Assembly: GCA_023150835.1 (NCBI GenBank)
Contig: JAKLKB010000078.1
Location: 1 to 30,613 of the forward strand
Direction: 5' to 3'
DNA length: 30,613 nucleotides
Origin: Myxococcota bacterium
GTDB lineage: Bacteria > Myxococcota_C > UBA6777
Numbering within the stretch: the first letter of the stretch is position 1; the number at the start of each line of letters is the position of its first letter. Positions 7,227-16,228 of this stretch are shown here, piece after piece. Made by a program: the position numbers and the translations under genes. The notes beneath the pieces were generated by a model, which saw only the letters and a list, made by a program, of their open reading frames with translations, searched no databases and was not told where the DNA came from.

Positions 7227-10200
7227 TCAACGGCGACGGCGTTTCACACGGCGTTTGGGTGGTTCGGGGGAGGGTTCCTCGTGGGGAGGGAGTGCTTTGG
7301 GCTTGTGTTTTTCGAGCAATTCTTTGACTTCCCCTGCTTTCCAAAGAGGTTGCTCCATATCGTTGTCTTGGCTGGCGGGTATGGCGACTTTTTTCTCAAC
7401 TCGCGGGTCACTTTCCAAGACAACACGCAGGCGGATCTCTTGGTGGGGGATGGTCAGGACAAAAGGTTTGTCTGTTTTTCCGATCGGTTTCTTAAAGCGA
7501 GGATGGTAGATGATCGCAGGTTGTCCTTGGGACAACAGAGTAACGCGGATCTGCGGAAAACGCTCTTGGATCAGTTGTTCTCGGCGATCATCGCGGATCT
7601 TGTAGGGACTGCTGTTGAAGAAACTCAGGCGATTCTCTTCGCTCTCGCACAAGAAATAGTACAGGCCGGGTTCAAGGCGGATCTGCGCTGTGTTCGATAG
7701 GCCTAATGTCTTTGAAACCATCTCAGGATCGGCTTTTTTGAGCAGATGAAGCTGACAGGCGGGTGAAAAATCAAAGCGCACCAACGCACGCCCATCTTCG
7801 AGCGTCCGAGAACGAACGAACTGAAAAGCTGCGTAAGACACCGCCAGAACCCCCACGAGCCCAACGAGCAAGATCAAACGCAACAACAAGCTCATGGTCT
7901 TGGCATCGTCTTGTTTCGGTGTCGCTAAGATCTGCGGTGAGGCATGAAGTGGCGTGATCGGTCGGGCGCTTGTGTCGAGACGTTCGGGGATACGTGGGGC
8001 GAAACGCCCAGCCGCATCGACGCCTTTGGCGAGTTCGGATGGGGCATACTCTGGCGGATGCACCGCAAAATCAACGTGTGGTATCTGTCCTGTCGCCACC
8101 GCACGAACAGGCTGGCGCAAGGGATCGTGGCTGCGATTTGTAGGCAAGGGGCTTGGCACAGAAGCCAATCCACCGCCACTTCGCGCAGTTTCCCCCTCGA
8201 CAGGTGTCGCTTTCAGGCGAACTTCGGCAAAAGACACCGATCCATGTTGGATCTCGTTTTGGCCCGCTCCTGCGGGCTTTTCAACACGTGCCACTTCTGG
8301 AAAAGAACGAGGTCGAACGGCCTCTTCCGTTTTTGGCAAAGCTCGCGGAACCTCCATCGAGAGGGGGGTGCCTGCGATCTGCGGGACTTCTTGAAGAGAA
8401 GGTCCACGTCCGCCTGCCCGAACTTGCGGGATCTCGTGCGCAGACAGAGGGCGTTTGGAGCTTCCGACTTGTGGGATCTCGGGAACAGAAAGTGGGCGCA
8501 TCGAAGCTCCCGCTCCTGCGGAGGAAACAGTAGGGATCTCGTGCGCAGAAGGGGGTCGGCCTTCTCGTTTTCCATCCGCAGAAACCATCGGTGGACGCGG
8601 TAGATTGGAAGCTCCGACCGCGTGGTCGGGGCGCTTGGGAACGTCGGCTGGCTCCCCAAGCGTCGCGTCGCCTGTCGTCTGATCGCCGCCTTCGGACAAA
8701 CGGCTGACTTTGCGCGGTAGGGGCAAGGGAGCCGCGTGAGGCGAAGGCCCCACCGTAAGATTCGTGTGATCTCCCGTATCTCCCGACACAGCAGGGATAA
8801 AGGTCTCTGTCGGGGCCATCACATCAAGCAGATCGTTCGGCTTATGGTAGGCATCCAGCAACGACAGAGCTTCTTGCGGGATCGCAAAATCCACCCCCAC
8901 CATCCCTGAATCTCCCCCCAAAGCATCCAAACCCGAGATCTTCGATTTTAAGATCGAAGCGGAAGGCAGAGCCTCCGAAGATCCCAACAGATCCGACAGA
9001 TCTTGGGGGCCTTGAAAAGCCGGAAGTTGCCGCGTGTCCAGCTTGCCTGTCGGTGCAGGCGAAGAGGACTTTAAAAGACTTGCGTCGCTCTCCATCGCCA
9101 CCACATCGACTGCGTCTGGGCGTGGTGACGATTTTCCGCCGGATTCGAGAAATGTCTCGTCGCCTGTGATCGTCTCATCGCCTGAGGTTTCTTCGTTTTC
9201 GGAGAGTTCGGAGATGTCCCATACATCGACGCCTTGAAGTGCAGGTCGGGGAGGCAAATAGCTCGGAGATGCTGGGTGATAGTTGGCCTCAGGATACACG
9301 GGTGGGACATAATCTGGATAAGCTTCTTGGGCGTGCGCATAATCGCCCATCGATTGGGCAAGAGATTGAAAATCTTGCGAAGCACCAACCAACGAGGCTT
9401 CGTTTTTGCTCGGGACAAAGTCGCCCACGGTTTCTTCGTAGAATCGGGCGAGATCTTCTTGATCGATGAACAGATCTCGCTCACGCAAGATCATATCCAA
9501 CTCACGTTGGAGATCGCGGGCATTTTGAAAGCGTTTTTCGGGGTCTTTTTCGAGCAGGCGAAACACCGCATCTTCGAGCTGTGCAGGGATATTTGGGGTC
9601 AAAGCAAACAAAGAAGACGGTGTGTTTTGTGTCACGGCCATCATAATGCTAAAGACTTCGTCGCCCGAAAATGGGCGCTCTCCGCTGCATAGTTCGTACA
9701 AGATCGAACCCAACGCAAACAGATCGGAACGAGCATCCAACGGACGAGCATAAATCTGTTCGGGTGACATGTACGAGGGAGTGCCTTTGATCTGGCCGTT
9801 AAGCGTATTTCCCTCTTTTGCCGGGTGGTTGGTGGCTTTGGCGATCCCAAAGTCGATCACTTTGACGAAGCCGTTGCGGCTCAACAGGATGTTGCTCGGC
9901 TTGAGATCGCGATGAACCAGATGCAGCGGACGACCGTCGCGACCCACATGCGTGTGTGCGTAATGAAGACCTTTGCTGACTTCGATCACAACATAGACCG
10001 CAAGACTCCAAGGGATCGGCTTTTTGGTGATCTCTTTGGAGCGGGCAAGGATTACTTCGAGATCGTATCCTTGAATGCGTTCCATCGCGATGTAGACGAG
10101 GTCTTGTTCTTCTCCGACATCGTAGATCTCGACGATATTCGGATGTTGAAGACGTGCAGCAAGACGTGCCTCGTGCAACAACATCCCCCGCTGTTCGGGC

Positions 10201-10364
10201 CCTGTCTTATCGTCGAGATGAACGCATTTCAACACAACTTCTTTGGAAAAGTCTCCCAAGCCGATCTGAACGGCCCCCCAAACCTCGGCTTGTCCCCCCT
10301 CTCCCAAGCGGGCGACCAACTTGTATTTCCCATTACCTATAAAGACGCCCGGTCTGAGTTTCAT
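7227..10364 (-). CDS. Membrane-anchored Ser/Thr protein kinase with long linker
   Basis: This 1045-residue Hanks-type kinase starts at ATG 10364; the frame is open further upstream to a TTG at 10457, but kinase homology begins directly after MKLRPGVFIG. The catalytic domain (about 12-290) has the glycine loop GEGGQAEVWG, Lys46, HRDLKPSN with Asp153, DFG at 171-173 and GTPSYMSPEQ. A long low-complexity region follows, rich in Pro, Ser and acidic residues. It includes about seven variants of an SxxE(I/V)P motif around residues 600-695. One transmembrane helix lies at about 829-847. The roughly 200-residue C-terminal domain would be extracytoplasmic and ends in a very basic tail (KRRVKRRRR). It has no PASTA-like repeats. 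This architecture is common in Myxococcota. The gene is convergent with the ABC operon, and its substrate is unknown. Confidence 0.93.
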   Translation of the reverse strand: MKLRPGVFIGNGKYKLVARLGEGGQAEVWGAVQIGLGDFSKEVVLKCVHLDDKTGPEQRGMLLHEARLAARLQHPNIVEIYDVGEEQDLVYIAMERIQGYDLEVILARSKEITKKPIPWSLAVYVVIEVSKGLHYAHTHVGRDGRPLHLVHRDLKPSNILLSRNGFVKVIDFGIAKATNHPAKEGNTLNGQIKGTPSYMSPEQIYARPLDARSDLFALGSILYELCSGERPFSGDEVFSIMMAVTQNTPSSLFALTPNIPAQLEDAVFRLLEKDPEKRFQNARDLQRELDMILRERDLFIDQEDLARFYEETVGDFVPSKNEASLVGASQDFQSLAQSMGDYAHAQEAYPDYVPPVYPEANYHPASPSYLPPRPALQGVDVWDISELSENEETSGDETITGDETFLESGGKSSPRPDAVDVVAMESDASLLKSSSPAPTGKLDTRQLPAFQGPQDLSDLLGSSEALPSASILKSKISGLDALGGDSGMVGVDFAIPQEALSLLDAYHKPNDLLDVMAPTETFIPAVSGDTGDHTNLTVGPSPHAAPLPLPRKVSRLSEGGDQTTGDATLGEPADVPKRPDHAVGASNLPRPPMVSADGKREGRPPSAHEIPTVSSAGAGASMRPLSVPEIPQVGSSKRPLSAHEIPQVRAGGRGPSLQEVPQIAGTPLSMEVPRALPKTEEAVRPRSFPEVARVEKPAGAGQNEIQHGSVSFAEVRLKATPVEGETARSGGGLASVPSPLPTNRSHDPLRQPVRAVATGQIPHVDFAVHPPEYAPSELAKGVDAAGRFAPRIPERLDTSARPITPLHASPQILATPKQDDAKTMSLLLRLILLVGLVGVLAVSYAAFQFVRSRTLEDGRALVRFDFSPACQLHLLKKADPEMVSKTLGLSNTAQIRLEPGLYYFLCESEENRLSFFNSSPYKIRDDRREQLIQERFPQIRVTLLSQGQPAIIYHPRFKKPIGKTDKPFVLTIPHQEIRLRVVLESDPRVEKKVAIPASQDNDMEQPLWKAGEVKELLEKHKPKALPPHEEPSPEPPKRRVKRRRR

Positions 10365-10796
10365 AAAATACGCTTTCCCTTGAAGCGGACTCGCTTCCTT
10401 GCGATTCGCAGATAGTCGCGGCTGGCTCTTTTCAAAACCATGAGACAACACAAGCAAAGCCTACACAAAACGCGCAGGCTCAAAAAGGTTATTTGACACG
10501 CACTTTTCACGCAAGACCCAAAAATGCTTGGCGCTTGCCTCTTGCACCGCAACGCAGCGAACAAGCCTCGCTGCTTAGGCACCAAGAAGGCACACGCAAC
10601 TGGGACGATCGTGGATGATTGTACCCATCCGCGCACAAAAGACAAACAAATCTTTCGCTCTACCGACCATCCTTGCGGCGATCTGAGCGGATGGCGCATC
10701 CTTGCCTATGATCCAAACCCAAACCATCTCGGTAACGCAGGGGACGAATTTGCGGGTGGCGGATGCCATCGCGCAGCCCAAGAATTTTTGAGTCGA
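10365..10796. other. Gap between DUF1015 gene and kinase gene
   Basis: These 432 bases carry no gene I can support. Short frames exist on both strands but have coding-unlike composition and no ribosome binding sites or recognisable motifs. The kinase promoter must lie here on the minus strand, but no convincing -35/-10 pair was found. A TTGACA on the plus strand near 10493 has no matching -10. Confidence 0.6.
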
Positions 10797-12053
10797 TCAA
10801 GGACGCCGCAACAAATGAACAAACAAACCTGATCGCAGCTTGGGTTCAAACCACGTAGACTTGGGCGGCATCACATGACCGGCCTCTGCGACCTCAAGCA
10901 ACTCCTCGACGGAGGTCGGATAACAGGCCCACGCAACACCCTCTGGATGGCGGCTCGCCATCGCTTCGAGCCCTTGGTATCCGCGAATGCCACCGACAAA
11001 AGAGATCCGTTTGTCTCGGCGAGGATCGACGATCCCCAAAACAGGAGCCAAAAAACGATCCTGCAACAAGCTGACATCCAATCGCCCCACAGGATCGTTC
11101 GGGATCTCCACTTCAGGCCGCAAGCGCAGGCGCCACCATGTTTTTTGAAAAAACAGATCAAAACAACGCGGCATCGGCGGCGAGAGTTTGGGCAGATCTT
11201 GCAACGGCTCACGCACAAACATCTGATCGACGTGCGACAAAAAGGCGGCGGCTGAGAGATCACCGAGATCATGCACAAGCCGATGGTACGGCAAGATCTG
11301 CATTTGATTGTGTGGAAAGACCACACTCAAGAAAAATTGCGAAGGATCTTCGGATGAAAGATGCGGCTCGGCTTGTCTTCGGGCTTGCGCCACCCGCGAT
11401 GCCGCTGCGGATCGATGATGCCCATCCGCCACATAAATCAACGCAACGTGTTCCCGAAACAGCGCTGCGATCGACTGATTCGTTGCGTCGTCTGTGATCT
11501 CCCAACAACGATGCTCGATCCCGTCCGTCGCCTCAAACGCAAGCGTCGGTGGTTGGGCGCTGATCTGCTCTAGCAACGCATCCAGATCGGGTTGAGAACG
11601 GTATGCCAACAGCACAGGGCCTGTTTGCGCTCCTACCGTCGTGATGTGATTCACCCGATCGAGTTCTTTGTCTGGGCGCGTAAACTCGTGCTTGCGAACG
11701 ATCCCCTTGTCGTACTCCGCACACGAAGCCAAACCAACAAATCCTGTTTGACGATGCTCTCCCATCACCAACTGGTACACATAAAAACGTTCCGCACTGT
11801 CTTGTACCAAAACCCCCTTCTCAACGAACGATCGCAACTTGGCTTGGGCGTACTCGTACACCTCTAGCGCGTGAGGCTCCACCTCTTCTCCCAACTCGAC
11901 TTCTGCCCTCGTCACGCGCAAAAAACTGTAGGGATTTCCTTCCACCAAAGCACGCGCTTCTTCCGTATCCATCACATCATACGGCAAAGACGCCACACGA
12001 GAAGCCAACGCAGGATCAGGGCGCAATGCCCGAAAAGGCCGATATATCGCCAT
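10797..12053 (-). CDS. DUF1015 family protein
   Basis: This 418-residue predicted cytoplasmic protein belongs to the DUF1015 family. Recognition rests on the N-terminal block YRPFRALRP followed by SLPYDVM and the NPYSFLRVTRAE segment. The central EFTRPDKELDRVNHI block and the ADGHHRSAAA motif, with its paired histidines, are equally typical. Usual family length is about 400-420 residues, so it is complete. ATG 12053 is preferred because GGAG lies 8 nt upstream and the family begins there; an upstream in-frame start at 12092 would add 13 unlike residues. The conserved polar motifs suggest an enzyme, but the family has no agreed biochemical function that I can cite. In many genomes it sits near amino-acid metabolism genes; no such neighbour is present here. 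Same strand as the upstream-lying kinase gene but 432 bp apart, so probably transcribed separately. Confidence 0.88.
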   Translation of the reverse strand: MAIYRPFRALRPDPALASRVASLPYDVMDTEEARALVEGNPYSFLRVTRAEVELGEEVEPHALEVYEYAQAKLRSFVEKGVLVQDSAERFYVYQLVMGEHRQTGFVGLASCAEYDKGIVRKHEFTRPDKELDRVNHITTVGAQTGPVLLAYRSQPDLDALLEQISAQPPTLAFEATDGIEHRCWEITDDATNQSIAALFREHVALIYVADGHHRSAAASRVAQARRQAEPHLSSEDPSQFFLSVVFPHNQMQILPYHRLVHDLGDLSAAAFLSHVDQMFVREPLQDLPKLSPPMPRCFDLFFQKTWWRLRLRPEVEIPNDPVGRLDVSLLQDRFLAPVLGIVDPRRDKRISFVGGIRGYQGLEAMASRHPEGVAWACYPTSVEELLEVAEAGHVMPPKSTWFEPKLRSGLFVHLLRRP

Positions 12054-12128
12054 CTCTTCCACTCCATCAACACCATCTCTATTTGCGCTCAAACCAACGC
12101 TGCTTGCACCACCACTCGATCCATCCCC

Positions 12129-12200
12129 ATCGATGCGATTTTTCCGTCTCCCATCAATACGATTTTTCTATCTCCGATCGAGTTGATTTTTCGCAAACAA
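12129..12200. repeat. Three imperfect 24-bp tandem units upstream of the DUF1015 gene
   Basis: Units begin at 12129, 12153 and 12177. Each has the pattern ATCRA followed by a GATTTTTC core. Within the 594-bp gap between the divergent DUF1015 and lipoprotein genes, this is the only tract with clear periodicity besides the hairpin repeat at 12362. It could be an iterated protein-binding site or a decayed minisatellite. Confidence 0.5.
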
Positions 12201-12361
12201 CCACCGACACTCCGCGCTTTGGCCTATACACCAACTTCGCCACTCGCGCAACTCCCCGCCTCTTTGTTTGCCCTGCTCTTCATGCCCAAAGAAACGGCAC
12301 ACCCCACGCGCCTCTCGCTGTTTCCGCTCTCAACGCCAAAACATCGGCACAGAGCCCTCAC

Positions 12362-12440
12362 ACGATATCCGAGAGACGTGTGATCGCGTAAAGGCCCTGC
12401 TCTTGGGCAGCCACAGGGGCTGCCTCTACATCACACAACG
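12362..12440. repeat. REP-like intergenic hairpin repeat
   Basis: GGCAGCC (12406-12412) and GGCTGCC (12418-12424) form a perfect 7-bp stem with a 5-nt loop. The flanking text (TGTAGAGGCAGCCCC... read on the minus strand) resembles a type of dispersed palindromic intergenic repeat seen in many genomes. A related string, GGGGCTGCCCCTACAT, recurs near 26542. Read on the minus strand, it produces a deceptively protein-like frame of 61 residues. Confidence 0.5.
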
Positions 12441-12554
12441 GGCGAATTTCGTATCGCAACCCTCCGGCTGCCCGCGCCTCAAATCTCGGTAAATTGCCGA
12501 GCGTTTCAATCTCACGCCACACAAAAAGCCGTCCAATCGCCAAACGATGGGGTC

Positions 12555-12583
12555 TTGTATCCGTCTTTTTCTGAGCGTATACA
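12555..12583 (+). promoter_or_regulatory. Candidate promoter of the MopE/WD40 lipoprotein gene
   Basis: TTGTAT (12555-12560) and TATACA (12578-12583) are spaced by 17 bp. The -10 is a fair match and the -35 a weak one. Between it and the ATG at 12648 lies a short inverted repeat, GACAAG (12595-12600) and CTTGTC (12608-12613), that could form a leader hairpin. Confidence 0.3.
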
Positions 12584-12647
12584 CGCCCCCATACGACAAG
12601 TGCGTATCTTGTCCGATTCTTCGACCTGTTTGGGAGAATGAAGCATC

Positions 12648-15600
12648 ATGGAACGACGACTCCTTTGGCTGTTTCTTGCAACCGCCTTGACCTTTGTGTT
12701 TCTCGGTGGATGCGGGCCGATCACGCTAAACCCCAACCAAACGATCTGCACCGCCACCCAAGACTGCCCCGGGCGCTTGCGCTGCCAACAAGGCCGATGT
12801 GTCGCTCTCTCCACCGAAACGACACCCACCGAGCCTCTCCCTTCCGAAATCAGCGCAGAATCCACCGTCGAGTCCCTGCCTTCCGAACCTCCCTCCGAAC
12901 CCACTGTCGAATCCCTCACAGAGCCTTCTCTCGAATCCGTCCCCGAAGATGCTGGCTCTGAGCCTTCTCCAGAACGCCCGCCCGACGCCGTCTGCGAAGA
13001 CGAAGACAAAGACGGGTACTGCGCCAATCTACCCAACGACAAAGGCCAATACGACTGCAACGACAAAAACAAACAGATCCATCCCAACGCCCCCGAACAA
13101 TGCAACGGAGAAGACGACAACTGCAACGGGCAGATCGACGAAGATCTCACTCCCCCTCCTTGCAGCAAAACCCAAGGCGTCTGCTCAGGGGCAAAAAAAA
13201 CCTGCAAAGGCAAACAAGGATGGGCCGATTGCACCGATAGCGATTACCTCGTACACAGCGGAGATTACGAATCAAAAGAAACCACTTGTGATGGCAAAGA
13301 CAACGACTGCAACGGCCTAATCGACGATAACGTGTTCTTGCCCACCGCTCCCTGCCAAACTCCCCAAAAGCTCGGCGAATGCGCTCGCGGCCAATATACG
13401 GGCTGCAAAGACGGCAAACTGGTGTGTACATCCAACATCCAACCCCAACCCATCGAGATCTGCGACAACGGCAAAGACGACGATTGCAACGGCAGCGTCG
13501 ATGAAAATCCCCCTTGCGCCTGCATAAACGGCAAAAAAGAATCCTGCTACGACGGTCTCATCGGATGCACCCGAAAAAGCGACGGTTCCTACACCTGCAT
13601 CAGCCCCTGCCAAGCCGGTTCTCGAGCTTGTCTCAACAGCAGATGGGGAGCCTGCCTTACACAGATCACCCCATCATCCGAGATCTGCAACGGTAAAGAC
13701 GACGATTGCGACGGCACCATCGACAACAACACCACAGACAGCAACAAAGACTGCAACACCTCAAAACCCGGCATCTGCCAAGATGGCCGTACCCAATGCG
13801 CCAACGGTACGCTCTCCTGCACCTCCATCTTTCAAGCCACCCCCGAAACCTGCAACGGCAAAGACGACGACTGCAACGGAAACATCGACGACAATCCCCA
13901 AGAACAAGGCAAAGCCTGCCCTGCACAAGCCACAGGAGAATGCAAAAACGGCTCCTATCGCTGCGAAGCTGCCCGACTGACCTGTGTCCCCGCCTCGCCA
14001 ACACCCGAGATCTGCAACGGCAAAGACGACGATTGCGACGGTAGCATCGACAATACCGAAGGAACAAGCTTGCCGATCGCTCGTTCTTGCTACGGCGGCC
14101 CCGCCCAGTCCCTCGGCGTGGGCCTCTGCATCGACGGCACACAACGTTGCATCAACGGCACATGGGACGCTTGCAATAACGCACAAACTCCCCGCAGCAG
14201 CGAGACCTGCGACAATGCCGCTGACGACAACTGCGATCACTCCCTCACCTACGGATGCAACACCTGTAACCCAAGTCGCGTCAATTTCCCCCTCACCCCT
14301 TACGGCGAACACAGCGACGCCATCCGCGCCACCGCCCTCAGCCCCAACAATCTGCTTTTTGTCTCCGCTTCCAAAACGGGAGAGATCCGCATCTGGTCGC
14401 GCACGGATGGCCTTCTGCTTTCTTCCCTGCGCGCTCACACCAACGCCATCCAAGACCTCGCCATCAGCAACGACAACACCCTCCTCGCCTCCGCAAGCAG
14501 CGATAAATCCGCTGCGATCTGGACGCTCTCGACCGCACAACGCCTGCGCACCCTCTCCGGCCACTCAGGAGAAGTCGTGGGGATTCGCTTTATCGACAAC
14601 GATCAAGCCCTGATCACCGTCTCCGATGACGGCTACCTCCACCGCTACAACACCGCCGACGGAACACTCCAAAAACGCCTCAAGATCGGCTTTAACGCAC
14701 GCAGCCTCGCGATATCTCCACAAACAAACCTGCTCGCTGTCGGTGGAAGCCTCGGAGATATCGCCCTTTTTGACCTCTCCCAACACAAGTTCACCAAACA
14801 ATGGAAAGCCCACAGCGCTGCCGTCCTCTCCCTCGCCTTCTCTCCCGACGGCAAAGAACTCGCAAGCGGAAGCAGCGATCGCACCATCTTGATCTGGAAC
14901 ACAGACAACAACCTCGGACAAAAACTCTACACCCTCAGCGGCCTGCAAGCCGAAGTCTACAGCGTGTTCTACGATCCGCAAAAACGTTTCTTTTTCGCAG
15001 GTACCGCAGAAAAACTGGTTCGTGCGTGGCGTCTCCCTCTCTACACTTACGCTCACGCTTACACCTCGCCCAACGGCGCTGTCACCAGCATCCAAGCCGA
15101 AACCACCGGCACAACCCTCTACGCTGCCACCGATACGCCTCGCACTTACTCATGGCCGATCGCCTCCCCAACAGCCTCCGCCCGCCCTTTCCCCGCACAC
15201 AACAGCCACATCACCGCCCTCGCTCAAAACAACAACATCGGTCTGCTCGCCTCTGGCGATGATCGCGGCACCATCGTTCTTTGGAAACAAGGAACCCTTC
15301 TCCGCTCCTCCGCGCTCCTCAGCAAACACAACGCGACGATCTCACGGCTCGCTTTCACCGCAGACGGAAAAACCCTCGTCTCCACCAGTCGCAACGGCGA
15401 TATCGTCGTTTGGGAGACCAGCAACGCCACTCTCAAAACCACCTTTTCGAGCGCTCACCTCGGAAAAGCCGTCTCTGCCCTTTCCATCCAACCCAACAGC
15501 CCTTCCCTGTTCGTCTCCGGCGGCGATGATGGCCGCATCATCGCTTGGGATATCAGCAAAAACAAAGATATCTCGACGCTCGCCCTCCCCAACAGCGATC

Positions 15601-16082
15601 TCCCCCTTGACCTTCAATTCCAAGACGACAACAAAACCATCGCCGTCGGCGCAAGCAGCGGACGCCTCTACATCCTCAGCTTCGATGGCATCAACCTCAA
15701 GCTCGAAAGAACCCTCACAGAACACCAAAACAGCGTCCTTGCCGTCGCCTTTGGATCTCGCCCTACCATGGGCGCTCCTGTCCTCGCCTCTTCTGATGTC
15801 GCAGGACGGATCGTCTTTTGGACAACAACCTTATGGAACAAAGTCGGCGACTTTACCAAAGCCAACGCACGCTACAGCCGACTCCAATTCGGAAGCACAC
15901 CCCAATACCTTTTCGCTCAAAGCGACGCTTTTCTTACGGTCGATATCTTGGACGTCTCCAACCGCAAGATCACCCAAAGCCTCCGTGTTCCACAAAGCCT
16001 ACACAGCTTTTTGTGGCACCCTGAAAGCTTCACCTTGTTCGCAGGCAGCGACGCCATCCTCCACCGATGGACTTGCCCATAA
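12648..16082 (+). CDS. Surface lipoprotein with MopE-type repeats and WD40 propellers
   Basis: This 1144-residue protein has three parts. Residues 1-22 are a lipoprotein signal peptide ending FLGGC, with the modified cysteine at 22. A short Cys module and an acidic Ser/Glu/Pro stalk follow to about 115. Residues about 115-540 hold seven or so cysteine-rich repeats. The first is a complete MopE-type unit (DxDxDGYC ... DCND ... NGEDDNCNGQIDED); the rest are shorter CNGKDDDCDGxIDN units that probably bind Ca2+ through their Asp-rich loops. From about 547 to the end lie a dozen or more WD40 repeats (for example LASGSSDRTILIWN and FVSGGDDGRIIAWD), enough for one or two beta-propellers. GGGAGA lies about 11 nt before the ATG. 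The product is expected on the cell surface as a binding or scaffold protein. No enzyme motif is visible. Next gene follows 146 bp later on the same strand. Confidence 0.92.
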   Translation: MERRLLWLFLATALTFVFLGGCGPITLNPNQTICTATQDCPGRLRCQQGRCVALSTETTPTEPLPSEISAESTVESLPSEPPSEPTVESLTEPSLESVPEDAGSEPSPERPPDAVCEDEDKDGYCANLPNDKGQYDCNDKNKQIHPNAPEQCNGEDDNCNGQIDEDLTPPPCSKTQGVCSGAKKTCKGKQGWADCTDSDYLVHSGDYESKETTCDGKDNDCNGLIDDNVFLPTAPCQTPQKLGECARGQYTGCKDGKLVCTSNIQPQPIEICDNGKDDDCNGSVDENPPCACINGKKESCYDGLIGCTRKSDGSYTCISPCQAGSRACLNSRWGACLTQITPSSEICNGKDDDCDGTIDNNTTDSNKDCNTSKPGICQDGRTQCANGTLSCTSIFQATPETCNGKDDDCNGNIDDNPQEQGKACPAQATGECKNGSYRCEAARLTCVPASPTPEICNGKDDDCDGSIDNTEGTSLPIARSCYGGPAQSLGVGLCIDGTQRCINGTWDACNNAQTPRSSETCDNAADDNCDHSLTYGCNTCNPSRVNFPLTPYGEHSDAIRATALSPNNLLFVSASKTGEIRIWSRTDGLLLSSLRAHTNAIQDLAISNDNTLLASASSDKSAAIWTLSTAQRLRTLSGHSGEVVGIRFIDNDQALITVSDDGYLHRYNTADGTLQKRLKIGFNARSLAISPQTNLLAVGGSLGDIALFDLSQHKFTKQWKAHSAAVLSLAFSPDGKELASGSSDRTILIWNTDNNLGQKLYTLSGLQAEVYSVFYDPQKRFFFAGTAEKLVRAWRLPLYTYAHAYTSPNGAVTSIQAETTGTTLYAATDTPRTYSWPIASPTASARPFPAHNSHITALAQNNNIGLLASGDDRGTIVLWKQGTLLRSSALLSKHNATISRLAFTADGKTLVSTSRNGDIVVWETSNATLKTTFSSAHLGKAVSALSIQPNSPSLFVSGGDDGRIIAWDISKNKDISTLALPNSDLPLDLQFQDDNKTIAVGASSGRLYILSFDGINLKLERTLTEHQNSVLAVAFGSRPTMGAPVLASSDVAGRIVFWTTTLWNKVGDFTKANARYSRLQFGSTPQYLFAQSDAFLTVDILDVSNRKITQSLRVPQSLHSFLWHPESFTLFAGSDAILHRWTCP

Positions 16083-16164
16083 ATCCACAAAAACGTAATC
16101 GCCCCAAATTTGCAAACAAACCACCGCACCCTTCACCAACAACCTTGTGTATCCTCTCTTTTTC

Positions 16165-16193
16165 TTGATGGGCTTGTCCATCACACCGATGAT
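16165..16193 (+). promoter_or_regulatory. Candidate promoter with operator-like inverted repeat before the esterase gene
   Basis: TTGATG (16165-16170) and GATGAT (16188-16193) are spaced by 17 bp, each matching four of six consensus bases. A perfect inverted repeat, TGATGG (16166-16171) and CCATCA (16178-16183), overlaps the -35 and spacer. The start codon is 35 bp downstream of the -10. Evidence is by eye only. Confidence 0.3.
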
Positions 16194-16228
16194 ACCGACG
16201 CAATCTCCAACCGATAGGATCCAAAACC

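Noticed and set aside
10524-10832. Plus-strand frame of about 100 residues between the kinase and DUF1015 genes
   Set aside because: No ribosome binding site, uneven composition, and it runs into the DUF1015 gene antisense.
12358-12543. Small minus-strand protein of 61 residues with natural-looking sequence
   Set aside because: It starts at a TTG without ribosome binding site, and its C-terminal half is the translation of a REP-like hairpin repeat (GGCAGCC/GGCTGCC). Treated as repeat-derived.
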